Source: UBA9676 sp036522155
GTDB taxonomy: Bacteria; Actinomycetota; Actinomycetes; Streptosporangiales; Streptosporangiaceae
Assembly (NCBI GenBank): GCA_036522155.1
Contig: DATDGI010000010.1
Location: 1 to 34,232 of the forward strand
DNA: 34,232 nt
Direction of reading: 5' to 3'
Part shown: positions 1 through 7,507 of the stretch, in pieces
Numbering within the stretch: the first letter of the stretch is position 1
How the letters are laid out: each line of letters starts with the position of its first letter
The notes under the pieces: generated by a model
Told to the model about the DNA's origin: nothing
What the model saw: the letters and a program-made list of their open reading frames with translations, nothing else
Database searches by the model: none
Position numbers and translations under genes: made by a program

Positions 1-1370
1 TGCTGCCCGTCCGCCACGATGTCCCGGCCGCTCACGACCACGTGCCGGACATCCGCAGCGGTCGCGCCGAATATCACTGACTCCAGCGCCGACCCCGGTG
101 CGGCACCAGCGGTCCTGGGCGAGTCCAGCGCGACGGTGACCAGGTCAGCCAGCGCGCCGGGCGCGAGCTGGCCGGCGTCCGGCCAGCCCAGGCTCGCGTG
201 CCCGGCGGATGTCGCGGCAGTGGCAAGCTCGGCCGCGGTGAAGTGCCCGCGCTCCTGGCTCGCCAGCCGCTCGCCGAGCTCGACCCGGCGGGCCTCCTCC
301 AGCAGGTCGATCACGGCGTGGCTGTCACTGCCCAGACTCAGTGGGCAGCCGGCCGCGGCCAGCGCCCCGGCCGGGCCCACCCCGTCGGCCAGATCCGCCT
401 CGGTGGTCGGGCAGAGGCAGGCCACCGTCCGGCTGCCGCCCAGCAGCTCGATGTCGCTGCCGGTGAGGTGAGTGGCGTGCACCATCGTGCTGCGCGGGCC
501 GAGCGCGCCCGCCCGGTCGAGCAGGCCGGCCGGGGTCACCCCGTAGGCGGCCAGACAGGCCTGGTTCTCGGCGGGCTGCTCGGACAGGTGCGCGTGCAGC
601 GGCGCGCCGTAGGCGTGTGAGCAGGCGATCACCGGGGCCATCTGCCCGGGCGGCACCGCCCGGACCGAGTGGATCGCCACCCCGAGCCGCGCGTGCCCGG
701 TGCTGGTCCCGGCCGTTCCGGGGGGCCCGGTGAGCAGGCCATGCTCGTCCGCGCCCAGCGCCTGCACCCGCGCGGCCCATTGCCCGCCGTCGCCGTCGCC
801 GAACCGCAGCTGCGGGCCGGCCAGCGGCTGCGGTGAGCCGTCCGCGGCCAGCCCGCCGGACAGATAGCACACGTCGATCAGGGTGATCCGGATGCCCGCC
901 TGGCCGGCGGCCTCGACCAGCGCCCGGCCCATCTGGTTCGGGTCGGCGTAGCGGGCGCCGCCCGGGTCGTGGTGCAGGTAGTGGAACTCCCCGACGCAGG
1001 TGATCCCGGCCAGCGCCATCTCCGCGTAGACGGCCCGGGCCAGCGCCAGGTAGCTGTCCGGCGTCAGCTCCGAGGCCACCTGGTACATCCGCTCCCGCCA
1101 GGTCCAGAACGTGCCCTGCCCGGCCTGGGTGGTACCCCGCAGGGCGCGGTGGAAGGCGTGCGAGTGGGCGTTGGCCAGCCCCGGCAGGGTGAGCCCGGGC
1201 AGCCGCACCGTGCCGGCCGGCACATCGCCCGGCCGGGTGCCCGGCGCCACCGAGACGAACCTGCCGTCAGCCGCCTCGATCAGCACCCCGGGCCGCACCC
1301 CATCCCTGGGCAGCCAGGCCAGGTCGGCGTACCAGCGCCGGATCGCGCCCCGGTCGACCTCCGCGGTCAT
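1..1370 (-). CDS. hutF: Formimidoylglutamate deiminase HutF (3' end cut by window edge)
   Basis: Hydrolyses N-formimidoyl-L-glutamate to N-formyl-L-glutamate and ammonia in the five-step histidine pathway; cytosolic, metal-dependent amidohydrolase superfamily. The frame stays open from ATG 1370 to base 1, giving 456 residues, close to full family length, so only the last few residues are probably missing. Visible metal and active-site motifs: NAHSHAFHR (HxH, residues 69-71), a His in HAHLSEQ (about 259-265), HATHL (298-302) and the Asp of LGSDSH (349). The end, VVVSGRDIVADG, is the usual C-terminal strand of these enzymes. The ATG overlaps the stop of the M20 gene upstream in an ATGA, so translation is probably coupled. 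An imidazolonepropionase gene may follow beyond the edge, but this cannot be seen. Confidence 0.93.
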   Translation of the reverse strand, partial: MTAEVDRGAIRRWYADLAWLPRDGVRPGVLIEAADGRFVSVAPGTRPGDVPAGTVRLPGLTLPGLANAHSHAFHRALRGTTQAGQGTFWTWRERMYQVASELTPDSYLALARAVYAEMALAGITCVGEFHYLHHDPGGARYADPNQMGRALVEAAGQAGIRITLIDVCYLSGGLAADGSPQPLAGPQLRFGDGDGGQWAARVQALGADEHGLLTGPPGTAGTSTGHARLGVAIHSVRAVPPGQMAPVIACSHAYGAPLHAHLSEQPAENQACLAAYGVTPAGLLDRAGALGPRSTMVHATHLTGSDIELLGGSRTVACLCPTTEADLADGVGPAGALAAAGCPLSLGSDSHAVIDLLEEARRVELGERLASQERGHFTAAELATAATSAGHASLGWPDAGQLAPGALADLVTVALDSPRTAGAAPGSALESVIFGATAADVRHVVVSGRDIVADGQ

Positions 1371-2584
1371 CGGCACGCCAGGTCGGCCAGCACGGCGGCC
1401 AGGGCCCGGACCCCGGTCTGGCAGTCGGCCAGTTCGGCGTGCTCGGCGGGCGAGTGGGAGACGCCGGTCGGGTTGCGAACGAACAGCATCGCGGCCGGCA
1501 CCCGGGCCGCCAGCACCCCCGCGTCGTGGCCAGCGCCGGTCGGCAGCGGCACGGCCGCGATCTCGGTGGCCGCCAGCGCGGCCGCCACCGAGCTGCGCAG
1601 GGCCGGGTCGAACTCCACCGCCGCCGTGACCGACTCCGGGCCGGCGGCCAGCCTGACCCCGTGCACCGCCGCCTGCGTCCCGGCCGCCGCCAGCACCTCG
1701 TCCACCACCTCCCGCAGCGCCTGGTCGTCCGGGCCGCGGGCATCCAGCCACGCGGTGACCCGGGCGCTGACCGCGTTGACCGCGCCCGGCTCGGCGGTCA
1801 CCCGGCCGACCGTGGCCAGCGCGCCATGGGCCGCTGCCGCCTGCCGGGCGGCGAGCACGGTGGCCGCGAACGGCAGCATCGGATCGTGCCGGTCGGCCAG
1901 CACGGCCGTGCCCGCGTGATCGGGACGGCCGGTGAAGTCGAGCCGCCAGCGGCCGTGGGGCCAGATCCGTTCGCCGATCCCCATCGCGGTGCCCGCCTCG
2001 GCCAGCGCCCGCCCCTGCTCCACGTGCAGTTCCACATAGGCGCCGATGCCGGCGAGCAGGCTGTCGTCGGGGCCGAGACCGGCGGGGTCGTGCCCGGCGG
2101 CGGCCATCGCAGCCGCCAGGGTGACCCCGGCGGAGTCCGCCAGGTCCCGCGCCACGCCCGGGCTGATGGCCCCGGTCAGCAGCCGGCTGCCCAGGCAGGC
2201 GACGCCGAACCGGCCACCCTCCTCCTCGCTGAACGCGGCGATCCCCAGTGGCCGCACCGGCACCTGGCCCTGCTCGCGCAGCAGGTCGATGGCCGCGAAC
2301 CCGGACACCACCCCGAGCGGGCCGTCGAAGGCACCGCCGTTCGGCACCGAATCAAGATGACTCCCGGTCACCACGGCCGGGCCGGTGGCCTCCGGCGGCT
2401 CCCACCACGCCCACAGGTTGCCGTTGCCATCGGTGCCCGCGCGGAGCCCGCGGTCGGCCGCCGCCCGGCTGAACCAGGCCCGGCAGGCGGCGTCGGCCGG
2501 GGTCCAGGAGAAGCGCCGGTAGCCGCCCGTGGCCGGATCCCGCCCTACCGGCAGCAGCGACGCCCAGAGTTCGGCGAAGCTCAT
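1367..2584 (-). CDS. M20-family amidohydrolase (allantoate/N-carbamoyl amino acid hydrolase type) in the hut operon
   Basis: 405 residues of the metallopeptidase M20 family, allantoate amidohydrolase / N-carbamoyl-L-amino-acid hydrolase branch. Di-metal motifs in order: GSHLDSVPNGGAFDG (H76, D78, D87), FSEEEGGRFG (E121/E122), ELHVEQG (H187), the dimer-domain motif GRPDHAGT, TGAGHDAG, and GVSHSPAEH near the C-terminus. It lies between hutU (5 nt gap upstream) and hutF (ATGA overlap), so it is surely co-expressed with them. No uricase or allantoinase gene is near. HutF makes N-formylglutamate, which needs a deformylase, and no HutG-type gene is seen among these three. I infer that this enzyme may remove the formyl group; the sequence itself only proves the M20 family. 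An automatic annotation would likely read allantoate amidohydrolase. Confidence 0.9.
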   Translation of the reverse strand: MSFAELWASLLPVGRDPATGGYRRFSWTPADAACRAWFSRAAADRGLRAGTDGNGNLWAWWEPPEATGPAVVTGSHLDSVPNGGAFDGPLGVVSGFAAIDLLREQGQVPVRPLGIAAFSEEEGGRFGVACLGSRLLTGAISPGVARDLADSAGVTLAAAMAAAGHDPAGLGPDDSLLAGIGAYVELHVEQGRALAEAGTAMGIGERIWPHGRWRLDFTGRPDHAGTAVLADRHDPMLPFAATVLAARQAAAAHGALATVGRVTAEPGAVNAVSARVTAWLDARGPDDQALREVVDEVLAAAGTQAAVHGVRLAAGPESVTAAVEFDPALRSSVAAALAATEIAAVPLPTGAGHDAGVLAARVPAAMLFVRNPTGVSHSPAEHAELADCQTGVRALAAVLADLACR

Positions 2585-2589
2585 GCCGG

Positions 2590-4275
2590 TCAGCCTGCGC
2601 CCGCGGGCGGCTCCGACATGGGGATACGGACGCCCCGTTCGGCCGCGACCGCGGCCGCCTCCGGGTAGCCCGCGTCCACGTGCCGGATCACGCCCATGCC
2701 CGGGTCGTTGGTGAGCACCCGCTCCAGCTTCGCCGCGGCCAGCGGGGTGCCGTCGGCCACGCAGACCTGCCCGGCGTGGATCGACCGCCCGATGCCCACC
2801 CCGCCGCCGTGGTGCACGCTCACCCAGGACGCCCCGGACGAGGTGCTGACCAGGGCGTTGAGTATCGGCCAGTCGGCGATGGCATCCGAGCCGTCGGCCA
2901 TGTCCTCGGTCTCACGGTAGGGAGAGGCGACCGACCCGCAGTCGAGATGGTCGCGGCCGATCACGATCGGCGCCGCCACCTTCCCGCTCGCCACCAGTTC
3001 GTTGAACCGCAGGCCGGCCAGGTGCCGCTCGCCGTAGCCGAGCCAGCAGATGCGGGCCGGCAGTCCCTGGAAGTGAACCTTCTCGCGGGCCAGCCGGATC
3101 CACCTGGCCAGCGCCTCGTTCTCAGGGAACAGGTCCAGGATGGCCGCGTCGGTGGCGGCGATGTCCGCCGGCTCGCCCGACAGCGCCGCCCACCGGAACG
3201 GCCCCTTGCCCGCGCAGAACAGCGGCCGGATGTAGGCGGGCACGAACCCGGGGAACGCGAACGCGCGGCCGTACCCGGCCAGTTCCGCCTCGCCCCGGAT
3301 CGAGTTGCCGTAGTCGAACACCTCCGCGCCCGCGTCCTGGAACCCGACCATGGCTTCCACGTGCGCGGCCATCGACTCGCGGGCCCGGGTGGTGAAGCCG
3401 GCCGGGTCCTCGGCCCGCAGCGCCGGCATGTCCTCGAACGCCACCCCACGCGGCAGGTAGCTGAGCGGGTCATGGGCCGAGGTCTGGTCGGTGACCACGT
3501 CCATCCGGGCGCCCCGGGCGAGCATGGCCGGCACCACCTCGGCCGCGTTGCCGAGCAGCCCGATCGACAGCGGCAGCCCGGCGTCGGCCGCAGCCTCGGC
3601 CCGGCGCAGCGCGTCGTCCAGGTCATCGGCGGCCACATCCAGGTAGCCGTGCTCGATCCGGCGGCCGATCCGGGACGGGTCGCACTCCACGCAGATGGCC
3701 ACCCCGCCGTTCATGGTCACCGCCAGCGGCTGCGCGCCGCCCATCCCGCCCAGCCCGGCGGTCAGCGTCACCGTCCCGGCCAGGGTGCCGCCGAAGTGTT
3801 TGGCCGCCACCGCGGCGAACGTCTCGTACGTGCCCTGCAAGATCCCCTGGGTGCCGATGTAGATCCACGACCCGGCGGTCATCTGGCCAAACATGGTCAG
3901 CCCCGCCGCCTCCAGCCGCCGGAACTCCTCCCAGGTCGCCCACTGCGGCACCAGCAGCGAGTTCGCGATCAGCACCCGGGGCGCCCACTCGTGGGTCCGC
4001 ATCACCCCCACCGGCTTGCCGCTCTGCACCAGCAGCGTCTCGTCCCCGGAAAGACCTTGCAGGCTCCTGACGATGGCTTCGTACGCACCCCAGCTCCGGG
4101 CCGCGCGGCCCGACCCGCCGTAGACGATCAGCTGATCGGGATGCTCGGCGACCTCCGGATCGAGATTGTTCATCAGCATCCGCATGGCCGCCTCCTGCCC
4201 CCACCCCCGGCAGGTCAGCGCGGTGCCACGGGGGGCGCGGACGGCCCGCGGCCCGGGCGTGCTGGCGTCGGTCAT
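2590..4275 (-). CDS. hutU: Urocanate hydratase HutU
   Basis: Adds water to urocanate to give 4-imidazolone-5-propionate; cytosolic enzyme with tightly bound NAD+. 561 residues, the usual length. Family signatures along the protein: the N-terminal NNLDPEVAEHPDQLIVYGG, the NAD-binding Gly-rich stretch AGLGGMGGAQPLA, CAGKGPFRWAALSGEP, DHLDCGSVASPYRETE, and SGASWVSVHHGGGVGIG followed by HAGQV. Start ATG 4275 is preceded by a good ribosome site (GAGGAG, about 7 nt upstream). It is the first visible gene of the operon hutU, M20 hydrolase, hutF. No histidine ammonia-lyase of normal type is in the window; the HAL homologue at 8545-9993 has lost the MIO triad and is transcribed separately. Confidence 0.96.
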   Translation of the reverse strand: MTDASTPGPRAVRAPRGTALTCRGWGQEAAMRMLMNNLDPEVAEHPDQLIVYGGSGRAARSWGAYEAIVRSLQGLSGDETLLVQSGKPVGVMRTHEWAPRVLIANSLLVPQWATWEEFRRLEAAGLTMFGQMTAGSWIYIGTQGILQGTYETFAAVAAKHFGGTLAGTVTLTAGLGGMGGAQPLAVTMNGGVAICVECDPSRIGRRIEHGYLDVAADDLDDALRRAEAAADAGLPLSIGLLGNAAEVVPAMLARGARMDVVTDQTSAHDPLSYLPRGVAFEDMPALRAEDPAGFTTRARESMAAHVEAMVGFQDAGAEVFDYGNSIRGEAELAGYGRAFAFPGFVPAYIRPLFCAGKGPFRWAALSGEPADIAATDAAILDLFPENEALARWIRLAREKVHFQGLPARICWLGYGERHLAGLRFNELVASGKVAAPIVIGRDHLDCGSVASPYRETEDMADGSDAIADWPILNALVSTSSGASWVSVHHGGGVGIGRSIHAGQVCVADGTPLAAAKLERVLTNDPGMGVIRHVDAGYPEAAAVAAERGVRIPMSEPPAGAG

Positions 4276-4330
4276 CGTCGGCTCCTCGTCGAATCAGCGA
4301 GCGGGGCCCACGGAGCCCCAGGCCATCATC

Positions 4331-4438
4331 TCTCGCCCGGTTCCCGCCTCCCGCCCGGCCGTCACCTCCCGCCCGGGCCCTGCCTCCAGCCCCGGCGCCA
4401 CCTCTCGCCCAGCAGCCACCTCCGGCCCGTGCGGCCAG
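4331..4438. repeat. Six imperfect copies of an 18-bp tandem repeat
   Basis: Units start at 4331, 4349, 4367, 4385, 4403 and 4421, exactly 18 bp apart, with a shared core close to TCyCGCCCGG followed by a variable part usually ending CACC or TGCC. The array fills most of the hutU/K+ channel gap. Because 18 is a multiple of three, the plus-strand frame in phase with the channel gene is open through it and would read hexapeptides of the SRPxxA/T type (SRPVPA, SRPAVT, SRPGPA and so on). Whether it is translated as an N-terminal extension or is noncoding is undecided; the ATG at 4454 with its own ribosome site argues for noncoding. Confidence 0.85.
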
Positions 4439-4453
4439 CGGAAGAATGACCGC

Positions 4454-5455
4454 ATGAGCACCATCCGGCGGATCTGGTTCGCCCTGGCCGCCATGGCCGC
4501 CATTCTGGTGGCCGGCACGGTCGGCTACCTGATCCTGGGCTTCAGCCCGCTGGACGCGGTCTATCAGACCGTCACGACCGTCACCACGGTCGGGTTCCGC
4601 GAAGTCCATCCGCTCGGTGAGGCCGGCAAGATCTTCACCATCGTGCTGATCATCATCGGGGTCGGCACCGCCCTGTACGCGTTCGGGGTCATCCTGGAAG
4701 CGCTGGTGGAGGGCCACCTGCGCGGGCATCTGGAGGAACGGCGGATGGAACGCCAGATCGCCCGGATGACCGGGCACACCATCGTCTGCGGCTGGGGCCG
4801 GGTAGGCCGGGCGGTGGGCGGCTACCTGGTGGGACTCGGCACGCAGGTGGTCGTGGTGGACAGCAGCCTGGAGCGGCTGGCCACCGTCCCGGCCGAGATA
4901 CGGACCCTGCACGGCGACGTCACCAGCGACGACGTGCTGCACGCGGCCGGGGTGATGCGGGCGGCTGCGCTCGTCGCGGCCATCGACACCGACGCGGAGA
5001 ACGTGTACGTGACCCTGTCCGCCCGGGCGCTGCGGCCGGACCTGGTCATCGTGGCCCGGGCCAGGACCGAGGCGTCCGAGCCCAAGCTGCTGCGGGCGGG
5101 CGCGACCCGGGTGGTCAACCCGCAGCGGATCGGCGGCCAGCGGATGGCCGCGGCCGCGCAGCAGCCGAACGTGGTGGAGTTCCTCGACGTCGTGATGCAC
5201 GACGGGACCCTGGAGTTCCGACTGGAGGAGGTGCCGGTCGGCACCGGCTCCCGGCTGGCCGGCCACACCCTGCAGGAGGCCGGCCCCGGTAACTCACCCG
5301 CGGCGCTGGTGCTCGCTCTGCGCAACCTGGACGGGACGTTCATGACCAACCCGTCCGCGCGGACCCCGATCGAGGCCGGTGCCATCCTGATCGCGATCGG
5401 CACCGAGCCGCAGCTGGCCGAGCTGCGCGGCGCGGCTGGCCAGCCGCGCCGCTGA
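4454..5455 (+). CDS. Potassium channel with C-terminal RCK (TrkA-N/TrkA-C) domain
   Basis: 333 residues. Order: TM helix 1 (about 8-29), pore loop with the K+ selectivity filter TTVTTVGF (41-48), TM helix 2 (about 60-85), then a cytoplasmic RCK domain with a Rossmann motif CGWGRVGRAVGGYL (112-125) ending in the acidic VVVDSS, and a TrkA-C-like lobe to the end. This is the MthK-like two-TM ligand-gated architecture, a K+ channel in the cell membrane. Start chosen at ATG 4454 because GGAAGA lies about 9-10 nt upstream; the frame is open further upstream through the 18-bp repeat, so a longer Pro/Arg-rich N-terminus is possible but unlikely. Converges on the MFS gene, with only four bases between the stop codons. 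Confidence 0.93.
   Translation: MSTIRRIWFALAAMAAILVAGTVGYLILGFSPLDAVYQTVTTVTTVGFREVHPLGEAGKIFTIVLIIIGVGTALYAFGVILEALVEGHLRGHLEERRMERQIARMTGHTIVCGWGRVGRAVGGYLVGLGTQVVVVDSSLERLATVPAEIRTLHGDVTSDDVLHAAGVMRAAALVAAIDTDAENVYVTLSARALRPDLVIVARARTEASEPKLLRAGATRVVNPQRIGGQRMAAAAQQPNVVEFLDVVMHDGTLEFRLEEVPVGTGSRLAGHTLQEAGPGNSPAALVLALRNLDGTFMTNPSARTPIEAGAILIAIGTEPQLAELRGAAGQPRR
5427..5452. terminator. 26-bp perfect palindrome at the convergent K+ channel/MFS gene ends
   Basis: Bases 5427-5439 are the exact reverse complement of 5440-5452 (13-bp arms, no spacer), ending one base before the channel stop codon. A second, alternative hairpin pairs GCCGCTGA (5448-5455) with TCAGCGGC (5470-5477), spanning both stop codons. 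No T-tract follows, as is usual in high-GC actinomycetes. Most likely a bidirectional transcription stop or mRNA 3'-end structure. Confidence 0.55.
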
Positions 5456-5459
5456 CGCG

Positions 5460-6800
5460 CTATCTGAGATCAGCGGCACGCCGCGGGTACCGGGGGCTGG
5501 GCGTGCCCTGCGGCGAGCCACTGGTGATCCACCGGGCAGCAAGCAGCCCAGAGGCGAACGTGAGGGCGCCGCCCGCGATCACGGCTGCGCTGAGGCCGAA
5601 CGCCTCGGCCAGCAGCCCGGCGACCACCGCCCCGATGGCGTAACCGAGATCACGCCAGAACCGGTACACCCCGAGACCCTGCGCGCGCCACGACGGGTGG
5701 GTGTGGTCGGCGACGGCGGCGCTCAGGGCCGGCTGGGCCATCGCTGTCCCGGTGCCGAGGAGAACCGCGCTGACCAGGCCGGCCACCAGCGGCCGGGCGA
5801 GCAGGAGCAGCGCGGCGGGGAACGCGGCGGCCTGGACGATCATCCCGGTGACGATCAGCGGCCGGCGCCCCATTGTGTCGGCCAGCCGCCCGGTGAACAG
5901 CTGGCACCCGCCCCACAGCATCGGGTACAGCCCCTTGATCAGCCCGATCGCGGCCAGCCCGAGCCCGTGGGAGGCGAACAGCAGCGGGAACACCGCCCAG
6001 CTCAGACCGTCGTTGAGGTTGTTGGCCAGCCCCGCCTGGCTGGCTCCGCGCAGCGGCCGGCTCCGCCAGCTGGTGTCCTTGACTACGTCCCAGAATTGAG
6101 TCCGGGCCGCTGGGCCCGGCGGCATGACGGACCCCGGCTTGGCGGCGTAGGCCGCCGTTTCGGCGGCCACGTGCGCGGCGGTGTCCCTGACCACCGCCAC
6201 CGAAAGGGCCAGCCCGGCCACGGCGTAGATCACGCCGATCAGCTCGGGCACCGGCCGCAGCCCGTAGGCCGCGGCCAGGTACCCGGTCGCCAGCGCCGTC
6301 GCACCCACGGCCATGTACCCTGCCGCCTCATTCAGGCCCATCGCCAGGCCGCGGCCACGCGGCCCGACCAGGTCCATCTTCATGTTCACGACCATGGACG
6401 ACGTCAGGCCCTGATTGACGCCCAGGCACACATTCGCGGCGACGATCCAGCCCCAGGCGGGAGCCCACGCGAGCGCAAACGGGACCGGCAGGCCGGCCGC
6501 CCAGCCTGCGACCAGCAGGCTCTTGCGGGTATGCCGGGCGGTCAGCGGGCCTGCCGCCAGGTTGGCCAGGGCCTTGGTGACGCCGAACGCGATGATGAAG
6601 CTGAACACCGCCAGGTAGCCGGACAAGTGGAACACCCGCGTGCCGACCAGACTGGTCGTGGCCCGCTCCAGTCCGACCATGCCGCCGACGAAGACGTTCA
6701 CCACTACCAGCAGCGCGAACTGCGGCCAGTTCGCCCGCAGCCCCAGCTGCACCGGCCTGGTGGCGGCGGCCGGGCGCGGCTGGTCCATACCGATAGCCAT
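5460..6800 (-). CDS. Major facilitator superfamily transporter
   Basis: 446 residues, about 12 hydrophobic helices in two bundles joined by a loop around residues 200-235. The second half begins with a long amphipathic stretch, and the conserved loop after its second helix reads GRLADTMGRRPLIV, a typical MFS A-type motif. The first half has the weaker equivalent AGPLTARHTRKSLLVAG. Substrate cannot be deduced; drug efflux or small-metabolite export are both possible. ATG 6800 is preceded by AAGGA about 7 nt upstream; the open frame continues upstream into the divergent Nudix gene, which is not coding. Divergent from the Nudix gene across 126 bp. Confidence 0.88.
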   Translation of the reverse strand: MAIGMDQPRPAAATRPVQLGLRANWPQFALLVVVNVFVGGMVGLERATTSLVGTRVFHLSGYLAVFSFIIAFGVTKALANLAAGPLTARHTRKSLLVAGWAAGLPVPFALAWAPAWGWIVAANVCLGVNQGLTSSMVVNMKMDLVGPRGRGLAMGLNEAAGYMAVGATALATGYLAAAYGLRPVPELIGVIYAVAGLALSVAVVRDTAAHVAAETAAYAAKPGSVMPPGPAARTQFWDVVKDTSWRSRPLRGASQAGLANNLNDGLSWAVFPLLFASHGLGLAAIGLIKGLYPMLWGGCQLFTGRLADTMGRRPLIVTGMIVQAAAFPAALLLLARPLVAGLVSAVLLGTGTAMAQPALSAAVADHTHPSWRAQGLGVYRFWRDLGYAIGAVVAGLLAEAFGLSAAVIAGGALTFASGLLAARWITSGSPQGTPSPRYPRRAADLR

Positions 6801-6914
6801 GCTGAGTCCTTGCTGGTGCTGTGTCCTGCCGCTCATCCTGAGCCGGGGCGTTTGCATTGAGATTGCAGCGGTGCCGGACCGGGAGGCGCCGGACCGCAGC
6901 CCGCGCCAGCGTGG

Positions 6915-6920
6915 TATGAC
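6915..6920 (+). promoter_or_regulatory. Possible -10 box for leaderless Nudix gene
   Basis: TATGAC lies six bases before the GTG start at 6927, and no Shine-Dalgarno sequence is seen between. This spacing is what actinobacterial leaderless promoters show. The last base is C where T is preferred, and no good -35 is visible. Confidence 0.3.
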
Positions 6921-6926
6921 GGCCCG

Positions 6927-7358
6927 GTGGATACGCGGAGGCAGGTCATCAAGGCCATGGCGGTGATCCGGCGGCCGCGGGATGGCGCGCTGCTGGTGTC
7001 GGCGGAAACTGACCCGCTGGGCAGCCCGTTCCACCGCCCGCTCGGCGGTCACGTGGAGTTCGGCGAGTACGCGCTGGCCGCGGTGCACCGTGAGCTTCAG
7101 GAGGAGATCCGCCAGGAGCTGGCCGGCGTCTGGCTGCTGGGCGTCCTGGAGAACATCTTCCAGTGGGATGGGGCCGTGCAGCACGAGGTGGTCTTCATGT
7201 TCAGCGCCTCGCTCGCTGACCCCGCCGCCTACGAGATCCCTGAACAGCGCATCCTCGACGAAGCTGACAGCCGCGCCCGCGTGGTCTGGCGAGCCCCGGA
7301 TGCGGCCAGCCCGCCGCTGTACCCGGCTGGGCTGGCCGATCTGATCACGGCCGGGTAG
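6927..7358 (+). CDS. Nudix hydrolase
   Basis: 143 residues, a single Nudix fold. The Nudix box GHVEFGE-x7-RELQEE (residues 41-60) matches Gx5Ex7REUxEE; the usual Gly after EE-x is Arg here. Hydrolyses some nucleoside-diphosphate-linked compound; the substrate cannot be told. GTG 6927 has no clear ribosome site and may be leaderless; ATG 6957 is an alternative internal start that would remove the first ten residues. Transcribed away from the MFS gene. Confidence 0.88.
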   Translation: MDTRRQVIKAMAVIRRPRDGALLVSAETDPLGSPFHRPLGGHVEFGEYALAAVHRELQEEIRQELAGVWLLGVLENIFQWDGAVQHEVVFMFSASLADPAAYEIPEQRILDEADSRARVVWRAPDAASPPLYPAGLADLITAG

Positions 7359-7437
7359 CTCACCAGCACCGGCCCGGGACCGTCACCATTCACCGCTGAA
7401 CGGCACCGGCCAGCACCGGCGCGGCCAGGCCCGCAAG

Positions 7438-7458
7438 CGGCCGGTTGGCCACCGGCCG
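7438..7458 (+). terminator. Hairpin downstream of the Nudix gene
   Basis: CGGCCGGT (7438-7445) pairs with ACCGGCCG (7451-7458) around the loop TGGCC. It lies 80 bp after the Nudix stop and 50 bp before the next gene. The 149-bp gap around it also has several CACCGGC copies. No T-tract, so a stop signal is only likely. Confidence 0.35.
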
Positions 7459-7507
7459 GTTTGTGGCAGGGTGGTGGGAATCCTCGAGCGAGCGAGAGGG
7501 GCGCGCG

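Noticed and set aside
2680..4449. Long plus-strand open frame antisense to hutU
   Set aside because: Composition is Pro/Arg/His/Gly-rich without any family resemblance; it is the usual open shadow frame of a high-GC gene, while hutU on the other strand is certain.
5827..7184. Upstream extension of the MFS frame through the Nudix gene region
   Set aside because: The extra N-terminus has no membrane-protein character, runs antisense to a clear Nudix domain, and a good ribosome site precedes ATG 6800.
7389..7400. TTCACCGCTGAA upstream of the BHMT-like gene as a further LacI box
   Set aside because: The half-sites are in the opposite order from the TGAAnCGnTTCA boxes and the match is imperfect; not enough to call an operator.
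7359..7507. Riboswitch before the BHMT-like gene
   Set aside because: Only one short hairpin and repeated CACCGGC motifs are visible; no SAM, cobalamin or SAH riboswitch core was recognised.
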